The notes under the pieces were generated by a model. The model was given only the letters and a program-made list of their open reading frames with translations, had not been told where the DNA came from and did not search any database. Below are positions 49,401 to 59,026 of a stretch of DNA of 64,000 bases, one piece after another. This stretch comes from Aquila chrysaetos chrysaetos (Eukaryota > Chordata > Aves > Accipitriformes > Accipitridae). A program made the position numbers and the translations under genes. The first letter of the stretch is position 1, and every line of letters begins with the position of its first letter. The stretch is from assembly GCF_900496995.4 (NCBI RefSeq), contig NC_044005.1:27099363-27163362 (forward strand), given 5' to 3'.

Positions 49401-52400
49401 AGCTTTCCTGTTTTCACAAAAGGGATATTATGTCTCCAGGAATGAAAAGGGTGCAGTGTGCCCAAGCATTTTACTAGAAAAAAACCCAATATTCTATTCT
49501 AGATAATGCTCAGGTGAAAGGCATCTATCTACTCTTGCTTTAATAAAATAAATACAGAGCACGGTGTACATACATCAAAAACAAAACCCTCACCAAACAA
49601 GCACACTTCACACGACCTCAGGAAGATTTAAGAATAAGATACATATTTCATTTCTTAATATATCACTAAAAGTCTTGTAGCCTGGAACATGTATAAATCA
49701 AAAACATCCTTACCTAGGGCCTCTGGGGCCTTCAAAACGTGCTGATCTGGGAGGATCGGGAAGCAATCCACCTGACCTCACTGGTTTATCCTGCATGGTA
49801 GGTGCATGAGTTGAAGACACTGCAGAAGTGGCTTTCAGTTCCCCACATCCTTGCTCAGATGAAATAGGGACAGTTTGTTTACTAAGATGACCTTGAGACT
49901 TTCCATGGTCTGAAGAGCCAAAGGATGAACTTACTTGAGAATGATAAGGTGAATAGACAGTTGAACTAGCTATTTTTGATGCATAGGTACCAGGGGTGGG
50001 AAGCAGAGCTGGCCTTGGTGTCTCAGTAGATTGACTGCTTTGAGAACTGGATCCTGAAGGGACAGAGGAATTAGATAACTGAGAAACAGAAGAGAGAGGT
50101 GGGGGGACCAGTGGAGGTGTAGTTGAAGGTAAAGTTGGAGGCATAATAGGAATGCCACCTTGAGTGGTTTGAGAATATGGAACAAATGGAGGTGGCAGTG
50201 AAACATTTGCAGGGTACTGATTCTTCAGATTTTGGAGCGAGCTCACTTTCTCCTGCAGATGGGACTGAGTAACCTTCATCTGTTCATCCCATGCTTTCCA
50301 CTGTTTCTCATACTCTTGAAGCTGGTCTTTGTGAGGGTAGGTTTGAAGCTGATGCTGCCACTGTTGGTTCATTGATCGCTCCCAATCCTTATGAAGCTGC
50401 TGGAACTGTTTTTGCTGTGCCTCATAATGTCGCAGCTGCATGTCCACTGACATTGTCTGCAATGAGAACACAAGAATAGCTTCAAAATACTGTCTTAGTT
50501 ATTTTCAGAGCCACGTATTTCGGTATCACTTGTAATATCACAATTTCTGACTTGGGCAGAAGGTTGAGGAAGAACTACATTGAAACAAAAGCAAAAACAA
50601 ACTGTGATGTCTAAAGTCATTGTGACAACTTACACATCTTATAACTAGAGGACATTTACGTATAAAAGTTTTTTTTTTGTGTGTTTGTTTGTTTTTTTAA
50701 ACAGGACAGCTGAAGAAAGCTATAATAAAAGGGCTCCAAGCTGTATTATTACTGGATGCTAACAACAGCTAAATCCGAGATCAATCTCCATGCTTTCAAT
50801 ATATACAGTACATGGCTATTTCTCAAGGCTTCAGTTGCTGTTATTAACCTGCTCAGCATTGCTTCAGCTGTCAGCACTTATTTTTCTCTAAGCCTGTGCA
50901 AATAAGAAGATCTGGCAAAATGAGGCTTCTTTCAAGGCTGTCTTTCATTATGTGTAGATACAGGTCCTAATATCCATGGCTTGATCTTGTCTTGAGATTT
51001 TCAGGGTTCATACTTAAGAGATTTTTTTTTAAACAAGCAGACAGCCCAAGCTACAAAGAAATGCTTGATGTACAAACTCCACCAACCTAGAAAAAGCTGA
51101 CTCACCTCTCTAATACAGTAATCAAATTCTACTTAAAAGCTTAAAGGTTGCAACTGATATAATTATCCAAACTTGTTATTAAGACTTTTTATTTTATTTC
51201 ACTGATTATATGAGTAAAAAATAATGTGAGACTGATTTTCTTAATTACTTTAACTGTGTATTTTTGGCATCTATATTTACTTCATCATTGTACATATTTA
51301 TTTTTGTACTACACAATATTGTAAAAAAGAGCAGCTACCAAATTACTCCATGCAATCATCTGTTTACTTGATCTTTCTTCTGAACTGTTTCTCCAGCAGT
51401 AAAACATTCAAAGCCAAGTAAATTCAATATTGTGTTCAGCTTTGCTCCTGTATCACCGAAGTATGTCTGAAAAATCTTAAGACAAGTGTAAAGTCCTGTA
51501 TTTCTCATCCTGCTGAAGCTTCATCACCATCTGTCAATTATTTTTTCATTCTGAAGTTGAGTGACAGTAGGAAAAGGGGATATAGACTTCTACCCAAGCA
51601 GAAAAAGTAGCTAAGTGAGCCAACCATGACAAATTATTCAACTACTTGTTTTTCAGCAGACCATGAGTGCTGGGTCCCCCAGGAAGTATATCAAACACCA
51701 TCTCCTTAGTGTTTCACCTGTAAGTGTGGAGGCTGTTGCATGATCTGTTGGTACTGCTGTACTATCTGCTGCAGCTGGGCATGCTTCTGCATTATTCTCT
51801 GATATTGAAATCCAACCCGGTGATGGGGGTGCTGCTGCCATTGAGCTGCTGCTGCTTGCAACTGCTGCAATCTCAAATCTTCCTCGGGGTCATCAGGCGG
51901 TTCAATACTGAGCTAGAGAAAAAGGCAAATGCTATAAATAAAGGAAAGCTCCTTCTGTCAGAAGAAAAACCACACTTGGTCACTAACGAGTCTACAGGAA
52001 CTGTCTCAGTGTTCGTTATTTTATCACTCTATATTTCAGTGTTCTGGCCACCCACAGCTTCTGGAAGGCTGATTTTTATTTAATTTATTCTTAATGTGAA
52101 CAGCCTGATCTAAAGGTTAGCCTGATAGCAATTACAGTATTCATATATACAGAAACTACCTACAGGAAAGAGATTAACACAGATCTCCTATCTGTTGCTC
52201 ACAGCAAATATAATGAGACAACAGTGCTTTTTCATGGTGAGGTAAAGTAACTCAAGAGTGCATTATTTTTGCCACTTGATAGGAACGCACACACTGTAAG
52301 TTGAAGTGCAGCACATGCTGCAGGGTAATCTACTACCCTACAGTAATCTGTTCAAACATCAATCATGACCTCCATCCATTATGTAGTAACTGTTACTAAG

Positions 52401-55400
52401 CATGCTGACAAAAATACTCTGTGCAAAGTTCTTGGCTTTCAGACAAGCTATAACACACAGAGAGAAGGGGAGCCAGAATTGGCAAACTGCCAGAGAGGAA
52501 TAAAGAACTAGTGTCTTAAAGATAGCATTCCTCATCTACCGACTACTTGGATTTTGCGCTTAGGTATTACAAAATGTTTCTCATAGACAAAGACGACAAT
52601 GTTGGGGAAGGTGTGAGTCAAGCTTGGACTCGCTTGGTGCATGGATGGGTGACCATTTAAGTCTATATACAAGGTGTGTATTTTTATTTTTTAAATTGGT
52701 GCAGCTTTAGCAAATGTTCTTTTAAGATTGCTTTACCATATTTAGTTATTGTTACACAGTATATACAAGAACTTGATGGCATTGTTTTCCTGTTTCTTTG
52801 TCCTATCTAGCACAACAAAAGGAGTGGCATCACTTTACAAAGCCTACCTGAGTTTCAGTGGATGGAAGAGAAGACTCATCTTCTTTGGAAGCTGGAGGCA
52901 GGGATTCATTAAGTGGAGGAGGTTCAGACTGCTGACCTGAAGCACTCATTTTCCCTTCTTCAGACTTTGCTCTCTGCTCAGATGCATCCTTCACTACTGG
53001 ACCTTTCATTTGCTGCTGTCCCTGAGCATGGGCTTTTGCCCTTTGCTGGAGGCTAAGCAGGTGCTGCTGGTACCAGTATTGCTGCTGTTCCTACAATAGA
53101 CAGAAATTTTCTAAGACACATTTCATAGGAAAAAAACATGAAAATTAATTCATGACATTCACTAGAATCATACTCTAGAAATCTCTTTTGAGGGAAAACT
53201 CACTTCATCATCAACAGTATTGCAATGGATGTCAGAAAATTGAATCAAAATTCAGAAACCACTACGTGAGGCATAGTGCCTGCAGCAGAATTTATTTCTT
53301 ACCTCAAAGACCTTACAACTAAAGAGCACAATAACAAAAAGCAAAAAGGTGGCCAATAAAAAGCCAAATTAGTACAGACATGTGATAAGTACCACAGTTA
53401 TTTTTAGTGCTTTTTATTCCTAACAACTATAATTATGAGACTAACTCAGGTAAAATGAAGGGAAAATGGAGGACTCGTATGAGTAAGGGACCAGTAAAGA
53501 GAAAAAGGAGGAAACGTACAAAAAAGATGAAGAGGACACACAGAGAACACAGACATCAAGCAGAGTGAAAATGACAGCTGAGAAATTGTGGAGACATTTG
53601 AATAAAGGCTGTGGAAAGGAAAAAGAACAATCAGAACCAGTATATAGTGAGTATTATTTATTATCTGAATTCTCATTAATTCTGATTCATTCAACAGCTG
53701 AAGAGGTAAAGAGACATGGTTGCACCCAAAAAATTACCCATTTAAGAAGTGATCAACTTTTCAGTTTTAAACGTTTCAGGCTAGAATTAGAGTACTTGGG
53801 ACAGATGACAGTAGCTTCAAAGCAGTGTAAGCTGACACCAACATAAAGAACAAAAGACTAAAGATAAGTATCTCAACACTTTAGTGGTGCATCTTAAAGA
53901 GTCCTGAATAGGAACCCACAGTTCTGTACCTCCTCCAATGCAAGAAGTATCAGGCATCAAATCAGACTAGCAGGACACAGATTTAAAACACACAGGAAGC
54001 AGCTCTTCACCTGACATGGCCTTGTGCTACCAAAGTCCCTTCCAGAGACCACTGTAAGGGCTAAAATTTTGTGGATTCAAGACACAGCTCCATAAGCTCG
54101 TAGAAGAAAAATCTACAGATTTTAAAAATAAAGACACCAGTTGCAGCTAAGGCGGCTCCTAGATTTTAGGGAAGTATCGCTATACACTTGATTTTTAAGT
54201 TATTCTCTTAGCATCTGCTTTAGTCACTGTCAAAGACAGAATGATAAAATACTGTACTTTTGGTCTGACCTAGTGCAACCATTCTTGTGCTCTCATGTCA
54301 ACTCCACACCACCTCTGAGAATCTGTGACTGCTCTACATCTTTCATATCCTCTGTTCTTCCCTTCCATCCCAGCACACACATTTAAGAAAAGACACCTGT
54401 ATAAAGCCCACTCAGAAATGGAAAAGAATCCAAAAGATGCAGGTATTTTAAAATATAACTGTGACAACAACAAAGCAGTAGGTGCTGTCTGATGAGATTT
54501 CTCAAAACTGAACCATTCTGCCTATCTTAAAACAGGTTTAAAAGAAGTGCAAGCTTCCTCCAAAAGCCTACCTCACGCTCAAATCAGGAATGATGTTTTC
54601 TATTGGTATCAATCTAGCAGACACAATTAAACATGGAGCTGCATTTTTTAAAAAATACTTCTGTAAAGCTGTAACTTGGAGATGCGGTCAATGAAAGGAA
54701 AGGCTATGCTTCTTGGACTTCATGTTGATCCTGGAATAACTCCTGCCAAGAATCTTTTTAACAAGAATATGACTCAGAAGAGCTGTTATGGCTTTGGGTG
54801 GAAGACATGCATTTACGCTCCAGCATGGACTCTCTCAAAAACCTTCAACAACATGCTGTAGTAAGTGCAACTTTCAACACCAGGGAGGAGCATACATCCT
54901 CAGCTATACAAAAGCTGATTCAATTATCCCTCTCAAAAGGCATTATAAGGTGATTTACCATGACAGTGCTGGATGCTATGCTTGGTGAGCACATGTTCTA
55001 CTGCCACAAAACGGTTGTTTGCATGGATCCATTTTGTTTCCTCCTCATTCTACCAATTGGACAAAGGGCTAAAACTCATAATATGACCAGGGGTTCACAC
55101 AAAGAGCTACAATAATACCCTGTCACCTATTTTTTGCAGCAGATGAAGTCAGTGACACATGTATTGCATGTTCTATCTGAAAAGCACGAGAAAAGCGGAA
55201 AGGTAGATTTCTACAGCCTAGTCTCAGCAAAACAGAAGTGCTAGCGTAGAAAATTCCTGATGGCAAAAAGTTCAGTTATTTTAGTGCTTATCTCCTCACG
55301 ATGACTGTCATTCTTCAAGTCCAGTTACAATCCTTAAGCCCAAGGAACACACCAGCATCAACATATGCCTTTTTCCATCTTTGGCTGACCAAAAGACTAT

Positions 55401-58400
55401 GCCTGTTGCATTTTACAGGGAACACTGAAACCGGCACTATCAGCTCCCGACCACAGGACATACCACCAAAAACATTAATGCAGAGCCCACGCCAAAAGAC
55501 TACTTCAAAATGAATTTAGGCGACCATAGGCCATAACACAATGCCTATTTTGGGGCACACTTGGTCCTTTTCTGGTAAGGATAGCAAAAGCATGGTTTAG
55601 CATCCTTTATAAAACAAAAGGGGGATTGTAAAGAGTGCAGCAATCTGCTGAAAGGTGACATGGTAAAGCTAAGGTAGCTTTAACAGATGTAGATAAATGC
55701 ATATTCATGGGTACAGGTGCACCCACAAATATTTGTTTACTACTGTAAATAAATAGCAGCATACAGTACCCAAATATCAGATGGACCATTAAAGAAATAG
55801 AACAGGTATTTAAACAGGACTTGACAAAAGATGCATCTAATTGTAGAGAAACACAAGAATCCAGCAATTTAATCCAACTGTACACTCATGTAATAAGCTA
55901 CCATAAACTCACAATTTTGTCAAGGCAAAGAGCAGTATCTTGGTTTTAGACAAGAAAGGCAAACAATAAAACACTAAGTCATGGCAAATTGCATATTTTC
56001 TATGTTAAGAGAAAAATGCTGATCTACTTGGCTGCAGCCACTGTTACTGTGGGATGAGAACAAAAAGAATTGTTTTCAATTACCAGTTTAAACAAAGGCT
56101 TAATAGGATCTTATAAATTACAAATTACAGTATTTCTCTACTTGGCTTTTAATATCATCAGGAAGAAAGCATCACCATGCTTTGTCTTTCCTATTCCTAT
56201 TGTGTAAGGACTTGTTGCTCCAAATACTGTCTCATTTTACAGCCCAAGATAGCCCAAATCATATCAACCTGTTATAACAAATTTATGACCAGCCAAGTAC
56301 CAGATTCCTTTTGAATTAACACTGAATTGTGCATGAGAGTAAACAAACTACTCAAGATAGAAGTTGTTTGTACAAACACTCATAAACCAGACAATGTAAA
56401 CTTCAGCAGTATTCTGCTGCTTTTATGTGTGCGCCACAATAATGCACTACTTGCTACTCTTCTGGAAAGGACAGAGCAGTTGAGGAACAATTAAATAACA
56501 TTAATGAAGTTTCAGGCTACATAAGGGGGGAGGAATTACAGTTCAATCTCAAGTTCAATAATTTAAGAAGTCATCAAGCAGCCTCAACACCGAATTAACA
56601 TCACTTTTTACACCTGATTTTTCAAGGTTTTAGTTTTGTCATTAAAAAATTTAATGAGTCCCATTGCTCTCACTGTAAAAGATCAACTAGTACTGTCCAA
56701 AACCTTTGTAAAATTAAATTCATGAACTGAAAGCACCACTTTGCTAGGCAGTGATTAGTTATATGGTGCGAACTTAAAAACGACACATTCCCAAACATAT
56801 TCAGGTATTGGTAGGAAATTAAAAAGGTGTCTCAACGATTAACAAATTTAAAGTGTCAGTGACTTCAATATGGTGCAACAGGATTTTTGCAAACTTAGGT
56901 TCAAATCAGAATCCTAAGACCAATTGGCCAAAAATAGATATCTTTTAAACATAAATAAAGTCAATTTAAAGCATGCACTTCAGCTTTGTCCTTGCAGCTG
57001 GATCTCTATAAGCTAACCCTAAAACCATGCAAAAGCCTCAGTGAATCTGACTGACCTGTATACATAGCGGAGGACCTCAACATGCCTGTCTCTTTGTGCA
57101 CACTTAACCTTAAGCAACTGGATTGTCCCTAACTTAATGCATTTGAATGGTCACGCCAAGTTCACTGGAACTGCTCACACTTAGGAAGTGAAGCACGCGA
57201 ACATTTTGCAGGCATTTCGGCCCCAACGTACACATAAAAAGCACACAGCATTAACAACATTTTTCGCCTCAAAAGCACTTCAGAACATTTCCCTCCAACG
57301 CCCCACACAATTTTGTACTGGAAGATCAGGCACGTGTAGCACACAACACGTAAGTCTAAGCAAAGGGCAACTATGTACTACGACAGAAACACTTTTGCAG
57401 CTTTAACTATGTGCGGTAAGATTAAAATAGTCATAATTCTACACCAATCGGGCAGACAACTGAAACACAACCCAATGAGAAAACTAAACGAAGGAATCGC
57501 CAAAGACAAGAGGCACTCATCCTGCAACGTGCACTAAGCAAACAGTCTGTTGCATCTCAGAACATGCCAGACGAAGTCATCAGAGGTTTGCTGCAGGTCG
57601 CCCACACGCTGTACTTTGGAAAACAATTCTCCAGAGACCAACAAACCCCCCCAGGAAAATTAAATTCAGCCAGGAGTTAGACTTTTCCATAAACAACTCA
57701 TTGGCTCTTGAAAAATGATGATCTGTTACATCCCAACAAGCACCCCCGGATAAAGAAGCGCTTACGGAGCCTCGCCCGAGCCGCGCCATTGCCGGACTTC
57801 CACGGGTTGCGTCCAAACCCTTCAAGTATTATGCAAATACGGCGTGTTTACTAACTGCCCTCACTCGCAGACCTACCCGCCAGCAGCGGTTAATCGCCAC
57901 CGCTACCCTGGCGGCTCCATGCTGCCAGCCGGGGCCGCGGGGGCGAGCGCGGAGGAGGCGGCGTTGCCTTACCTGGGGAGTCATGGTGGAGGGGTCCGGC
58001 TGCTCGGTGCCACCGGCCTCCTTGCTGGCACCCTGCGCGGCCTCCGGCTGGGCAGCGGCGGGCAGGGGCAAGGACGGCTGGGGCGGGGGGAAATGGGCCT
58101 GCGAAGGCTTGGTCGGGGGAGGGATGGAGGGCGCCAGGCCGGGCTGCGCCGGCTGGGAAGGGGAGGCCTGGGAGGAGAGCAGGTAGGGCTGGGGGTGCGC
58201 CATGTAGCCCTGGGCAGGCGGCGGCAGGTAGGGCTGGGAGGCGGTGGCCGGCGGGGGCTCCAGGTAAGGGGGCGGTGGCTCGGAGAAGGAGGGGGGCGGC
58301 TGGGAGGCCTGCGCCCGCGGCAGGTAGGGCTGGAGCGGCGGGGACTGGGCCGGGGGCGGCTGGGCGGGGGGCAGGTAGGGCTCCGCCTGCGGGGGCGGCA

Positions 58401-59026
58401 GGTAGGCCTGGGCCGGGGGCAGGTAGGCCTGGGCGGCGGGCTGCGGGGACTGCGGCGGCGAGGACAGCTCCATGTCCATGGGCACCGGCGAGGAGGGCAC
58501 CGGCTCGCCCCAGTCGCCGTGCCCGCCCGGCGGCTCCTGGCCGTCGCGCTCCCGGGCGGCGGCGGGCGGCTTGCGGGTTGGCGGCGGCGGCTCGCGGTGG
58601 GCGAACTGCTTCTGGTAGCTGCGGACCGGCGGCGGCACGGGCGGCGGCGGCTGCTGCTGCCAGTCGGTGAAGGAGCCGGGCAGCGGCGGCGGCGGCAGCC
58701 CCGGGGGGGGGCGGCCCCGGCGGCGGCGGCGGCCCCAGCAGCACGGACTGCAGCTGCTTCTGGTGCATCTGCTGGAGCTGCTGCAGCTGCGCCAGGTGCT
58801 GCTCCTGCAGGCTCAGGAACCCCGAGGTACCGGCGGGAGGCGGCGGCGGCGGCGGGGCGGCGGCGGCGGGCGCGGGGCCCGGCGGCGGGTAGCTGGGCAG
58901 CGGCATCGGCGGGACGGCGGGAGGCGGCACGCTGGGGGGAGGGATGGGCAGCGGCGGGGGCGGGATGGAGGTGGGCGGCGGCGGGTAGTGCCCCGCCGCC
59001 CCGTACAAGCCCCAGGCCGGGTACAT
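20340..59026 (-). CDS. YLPM1: YLPM1 (ZAP3), YLP motif-containing protein 1; whole gene model
   Basis: Twenty coding exons run from 59026 (ATG) to 21143 (end of TGA), followed by a 3'UTR exon. All junctions are GT-AG and phases agree throughout, giving about 2252 residues after discounting one extra base in exon 1; human is roughly 2150 from memory. From the N terminus the protein has a Pro-rich region with YLPP repeats (exon 1), a Gln-rich coiled-coil-like region (exons 2-4), a large Arg/Gly/Asp-rich low-complexity exon 5 (about residues 745-1553), Arg/Asp/Glu-rich linkers, then a P-loop kinase-like C-terminal domain with Walker A GLPGSGKT (about 1945-1952). A PP1-docking RVRW lies at about 2204-2207. 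The family protein is nuclear, binds RNA/RNP partners and regulates PP1; I infer the same here. It converges with PROX2, as in human. Confidence 0.95.
20355..20360 (-). terminator. YLPM1 polyadenylation signal
   Basis: AATAAA on the minus strand, about 380 nt into the terminal UTR exon. Cleavage is expected at about 20335-20345. Confidence 0.7.
21110..21289 (-). CDS. YLPM1: YLPM1 exon 20: terminal coding exon with 33-nt UTR stub
   Basis: Coding covers 21143-21289 and opens [20 protein letters not shown]. It continues [16 protein letters not shown] and ends ALNRTKYI, then TGA. The end matches mammalian YLPM1. After the stop, 33 nt of UTR reach a strong donor (AAG|GTAAGT, GT at 21108-21109). 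Confidence 0.95.
21290..23116 (-). other. YLPM1 intron 19
   Basis: No exon is recognised. It contains a 37-base A run at 22380-22416 on the plus strand, preceded by about 500 bp of higher-GC sequence with a weak open frame (21869-22072). Confidence 0.7.
22380..22416 (+). repeat. 37-base poly(A) tract
   Basis: An uninterrupted A run on the plus strand. It could be the tail of an old retroinsertion, but I found no clear target-site duplication or recognisable parent gene. Confidence 0.9.
23117..23247 (-). CDS. YLPM1: YLPM1 exon 19
   Basis: The 131 bases encode [20 protein letters not shown], then [20 protein letters not shown] and the KR that starts the PP1 motif. The basic KRKR is a plausible nuclear-localisation element. 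The acceptor is GACAG and the donor GTAATA. Confidence 0.96.
23248..28466 (-). other. YLPM1 intron 18
   Basis: This 5.2-kb AT-rich intron is the largest in the gene. I see no exon, no repeat family I can name and no RNA gene in it. Confidence 0.65.
28467..28518 (-). CDS. YLPM1: YLPM1 exon 18 (small)
   Basis: The 52 bases encode [17 protein letters not shown]. The acceptor is ATTTAG and the donor GTGGGT. It is isolated between two large introns and was found by homology and phase. Confidence 0.94.
28519..31550 (-). other. YLPM1 intron 17
   Basis: AT-rich intron with only a short interrupted CA repeat at 30506-30527 of note. Confidence 0.65.
31551..31637 (-). CDS. YLPM1: YLPM1 exon 17 (acidic)
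   Basis: Twenty-nine codons encode [20 protein letters not shown] then TAEEEESEL. The acceptor is AACAG and the donor GTAGGA. It is an acidic linker after the P-loop domain. Confidence 0.95.
31638..33125 (-). other. YLPM1 intron 16
   Basis: Unique-looking intronic sequence; no feature recognised. Confidence 0.65.
33126..33209 (-). CDS. YLPM1: YLPM1 exon 16
   Basis: Twenty-eight codons encode [20 protein letters not shown] then LQDAAIEE. The acceptor is TGTTAG and the donor GTGAGA. Confidence 0.95.
33475..33558 (-). CDS. YLPM1: YLPM1 exon 15
   Basis: Twenty-eight codons encode [20 protein letters not shown] and RKLKEISR. The acceptor is TTCTAG and the donor GTAACT-like. It is phase 0 at both ends. 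Confidence 0.94.
33770..33946 (-). CDS. YLPM1: YLPM1 exon 14
   Basis: Fifty-nine codons run [20 protein letters not shown], then [20 protein letters not shown] and [11 protein letters not shown]. It is near-identical to the mammalian sequence as I recall it. FIILDAIND is the probable Walker B-like strand. The donor is GTAATG. Confidence 0.96.
34231..34350 (-). CDS. YLPM1: YLPM1 exon 13
   Basis: Forty codons include [20 protein letters not shown], then [12 protein letters not shown]. The acceptor is TCCCAG and the donor GTACTT. LSLDDYF follows the P-loop as in polynucleotide-kinase-like folds. Confidence 0.95.
34642..34704 (-). CDS. YLPM1: YLPM1 exon 12 (Walker A P-loop)
   Basis: The 63 bases encode [20 protein letters not shown] plus R. 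GLPGSGKT fits the Walker A consensus GxxxxGK[ST], so this exon carries the nucleotide-binding loop of the C-terminal P-loop NTPase/kinase-like domain. The acceptor is CTGAAACAG-type (TTTCAG) and the donor GTATGT. Confidence 0.96.
34705..35900 (-). other. YLPM1 introns 10 and 11 flanking exon 11
   Basis: Intron 11 is 34705-35354 and intron 10 is 35510-35900, with exon 11 between them. Nothing else is recognised in either. Confidence 0.65.
35355..35509 (-). CDS. YLPM1: YLPM1 exon 11
   Basis: The 155 bases encode [20 protein letters not shown], then [19 protein letters not shown] and RPER. The acceptor is TTGAAG, with a weak pyrimidine tract, and the donor GTGAGT. It ends in phase 0 just before the P-loop exon. 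Confidence 0.91.
35901..36046 (-). CDS. YLPM1: YLPM1 exon 10
   Basis: The 146 bases contain [20 protein letters not shown] and end DHGPSMFGG across the junction. The acceptor is TCACAG and the donor GTACAG. Confidence 0.92.
36195..36369 (-). CDS. YLPM1: YLPM1 exon 9 (RE/RD-rich)
   Basis: The 175 bases encode [31 protein letters not shown] and [12 protein letters not shown]. The acceptor is TTTCAG and the donor GTACGT. The charged RE/RD run is typical of RNA-processing proteins. Confidence 0.93.
36777..36869 (-). CDS. YLPM1: YLPM1 exon 8
   Basis: The 93 bases encode [20 protein letters not shown] and [10 protein letters not shown]. The acceptor is ACCAG and the donor GTAGGG. It is phase 1 at both ends. 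Confidence 0.92.
36870..38046 (-). other. YLPM1 intron 7
   Basis: The intron carries a compound GA/CG/GT microsatellite at 37048-37096; otherwise nothing is recognised. Confidence 0.65.
37048..37096. repeat. Compound microsatellite (GA)n-(GC)n-(GT)n
   Basis: About ten GA units are followed by GCGAGAGCGCGCG and then a TG-rich tail. The alternating purine-pyrimidine part could adopt Z-DNA. Confidence 0.9.
38047..38527 (-). CDS. YLPM1: YLPM1 exon 7
   Basis: The 481 bases are Pro/Thr-rich, with the repeated pattern xPTRPxx[12 protein letters not shown] conserved core [20 protein letters not shown] and the end [10 protein letters not shown] follow. The acceptor is ATCTAG and the donor GTGGGT. 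It leaves one base of a codon. Confidence 0.94.
38528..40363 (-). other. YLPM1 intron 6
   Basis: No exon is recognised. A 19-bp imperfect tandem duplication (17 of 19 matching) lies at 38821-38858. Confidence 0.6.
40364..40469 (-). CDS. YLPM1: YLPM1 exon 6
   Basis: The 106 bases complete the split Arg and encode [17 protein letters not shown] through TRPGAFQ. The acceptor is GTGCAG and the donor GTAAAT. It ends in phase 0. Confidence 0.93.
42146..43289 (+). mobile_element. Solo LTR, avian endogenous retrovirus type (1.14 kb)
   Basis: It starts TGTATTGGGTTCGTGTGGCA and ends CAACCCACCACA, giving TGT...ACA termini. It is flanked by GCATA (42141-42145) and GTATA (43290-43294), a 5-bp target duplication with one mismatch. 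A 5-bp duplication fits ERVL or related classes. I recognise the sequence as a family common in bird genomes. Inside are seven degenerate copies of a 44-52 bp unit and an AATAAA near 43097. No internal viral genes are present, so it is a recombined solo LTR. Open frames across it are not supported as genes. Confidence 0.88.
42573..42880 (+). repeat. Internal tandem array of the LTR
   Basis: The motif CCCACGCTGGAGCAG and variants begin at 42573, 42624, 42676, 42724, 42773, 42818 and 42862. Spacing shrinks from about 51 to 44 bp. The copies have diverged, so the array predates or accompanied old amplification of the family. Confidence 0.9.
44260..46683 (-). CDS. YLPM1: YLPM1 exon 5 (large low-complexity exon)
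   Basis: The 2424 bases are open throughout. It starts with [19 protein letters not shown], then has a Q6 run and a Ser/Pro/Thr-rich region. [13 protein letters not shown] array (about 45701-45870) and a RAGSRERxP-type array (about 45191-45635) follow. The 3' portion is an Arg/Asp-rich RD-like region with PPLPPLPPL tracts and the conserved end [19 protein letters not shown]. The acceptor is CTATAG and the donor GTGAGT. It splits an Arg codon after two bases. The antisense 296-residue frame at 45160-46050 is a shadow of these repeats. Confidence 0.95.
45191..45635 (-). repeat. Coding minisatellite, RAGSRER decapeptide array
   Basis: About thirteen copies of a roughly 10-residue (30-bp) unit lie within YLPM1 exon 5. 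The eight at the downstream end (lower coordinates) are regular and differ mainly at the residues after RER (GP, EP, VP); copies at the upstream end are more degenerate (RSGSRER, RSDSHER). Mammalian YLPM1 has a shorter related array, from memory. Confidence 0.9.
45701..45870 (-). repeat. Coding minisatellite, GMGRMD array
   Basis: About five to six copies of a 9-12 residue unit, RGMGRMDGG with variants ([19 protein letters not shown]), sit in YLPM1 exon 5 just upstream in the protein of the RAGSRER array. I do not recall a matching array in human YLPM1. Confidence 0.88.
46684..49713 (-). other. YLPM1 intron 4
   Basis: A 3-kb intron carrying a CR1 fragment (about 47385-48470) and an 11-C homopolymer at 46752-46762. 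Confidence 0.75.
47385..48470 (+). mobile_element. CR1 LINE fragment with reverse-transcriptase ORF (dead)
   Basis: The plus strand encodes the linker and reverse-transcriptase part of CR1 ORF2, opposite to YLPM1 transcription. Landmarks are [62 protein letters not shown] and [17 protein letters not shown]. The frame shifts by one between about 48150 and 48190. The catalytic box, FADD in active copies, reads FADN here. The endonuclease region and the 3' end with its terminal repeats are both missing. It is a non-functional relic. Confidence 0.93.
49714..50456 (-). CDS. YLPM1: YLPM1 exon 4
   Basis: The 743 bases open [18 protein letters not shown] and contain [17 protein letters not shown], a Pro/Ser-rich middle and a [19 protein letters not shown] end. 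The acceptor is TTGCAG and the donor GTAAGG. It ends two bases into an Arg codon that exon 5 completes. Confidence 0.95.
50457..52847 (-). other. YLPM1 introns 2 and 3 around exon 3
   Basis: Intron 3 is 50457-51717 and intron 2 is 51913-52847. Apart from a short 5S-rRNA-like segment at about 52618-52660 nothing is recognised. Confidence 0.6.
51718..51912 (-). CDS. YLPM1: YLPM1 exon 3 (Gln-rich)
   Basis: It encodes 65 codons containing [36 protein letters not shown] and a tail of QQ/QYQQ repeats. The acceptor is CTCTAG and the donor GTGAAA. It is likely helical and Gln-rich. Confidence 0.94.
52848..53090 (-). CDS. YLPM1: YLPM1 exon 2
   Basis: It encodes 81 codons opening [19 protein letters not shown] and ending PSTETQ. 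The acceptor is ATTGTAG and the donor GTAGGC; it is in phase 0 on both sides. The opening continues exon 1's TMTPQ exactly as in mammals. The rest is a Ser/Glu/Pro-rich linker. Confidence 0.93.
53091..57972 (-). other. YLPM1 intron 1
   Basis: A 4.9-kb first intron. One old interspersed-repeat fragment is suspected at 53965-54130. GC content rises sharply at its upstream end near 57840, where the CpG island begins. No alternative exon is supported. Confidence 0.65.
53965..54130 (+). repeat. Possible ancient amniote interspersed-repeat fragment
   Basis: The stretch with GACTAGCAGGACACAGATTT and later AGAAGAAAAATCTACAGAT resembles a repeat seen in birds and reptiles that encodes a LINE-like C-terminal fragment. 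I cannot name the family. The copy is strongly diverged. Confidence 0.4.
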
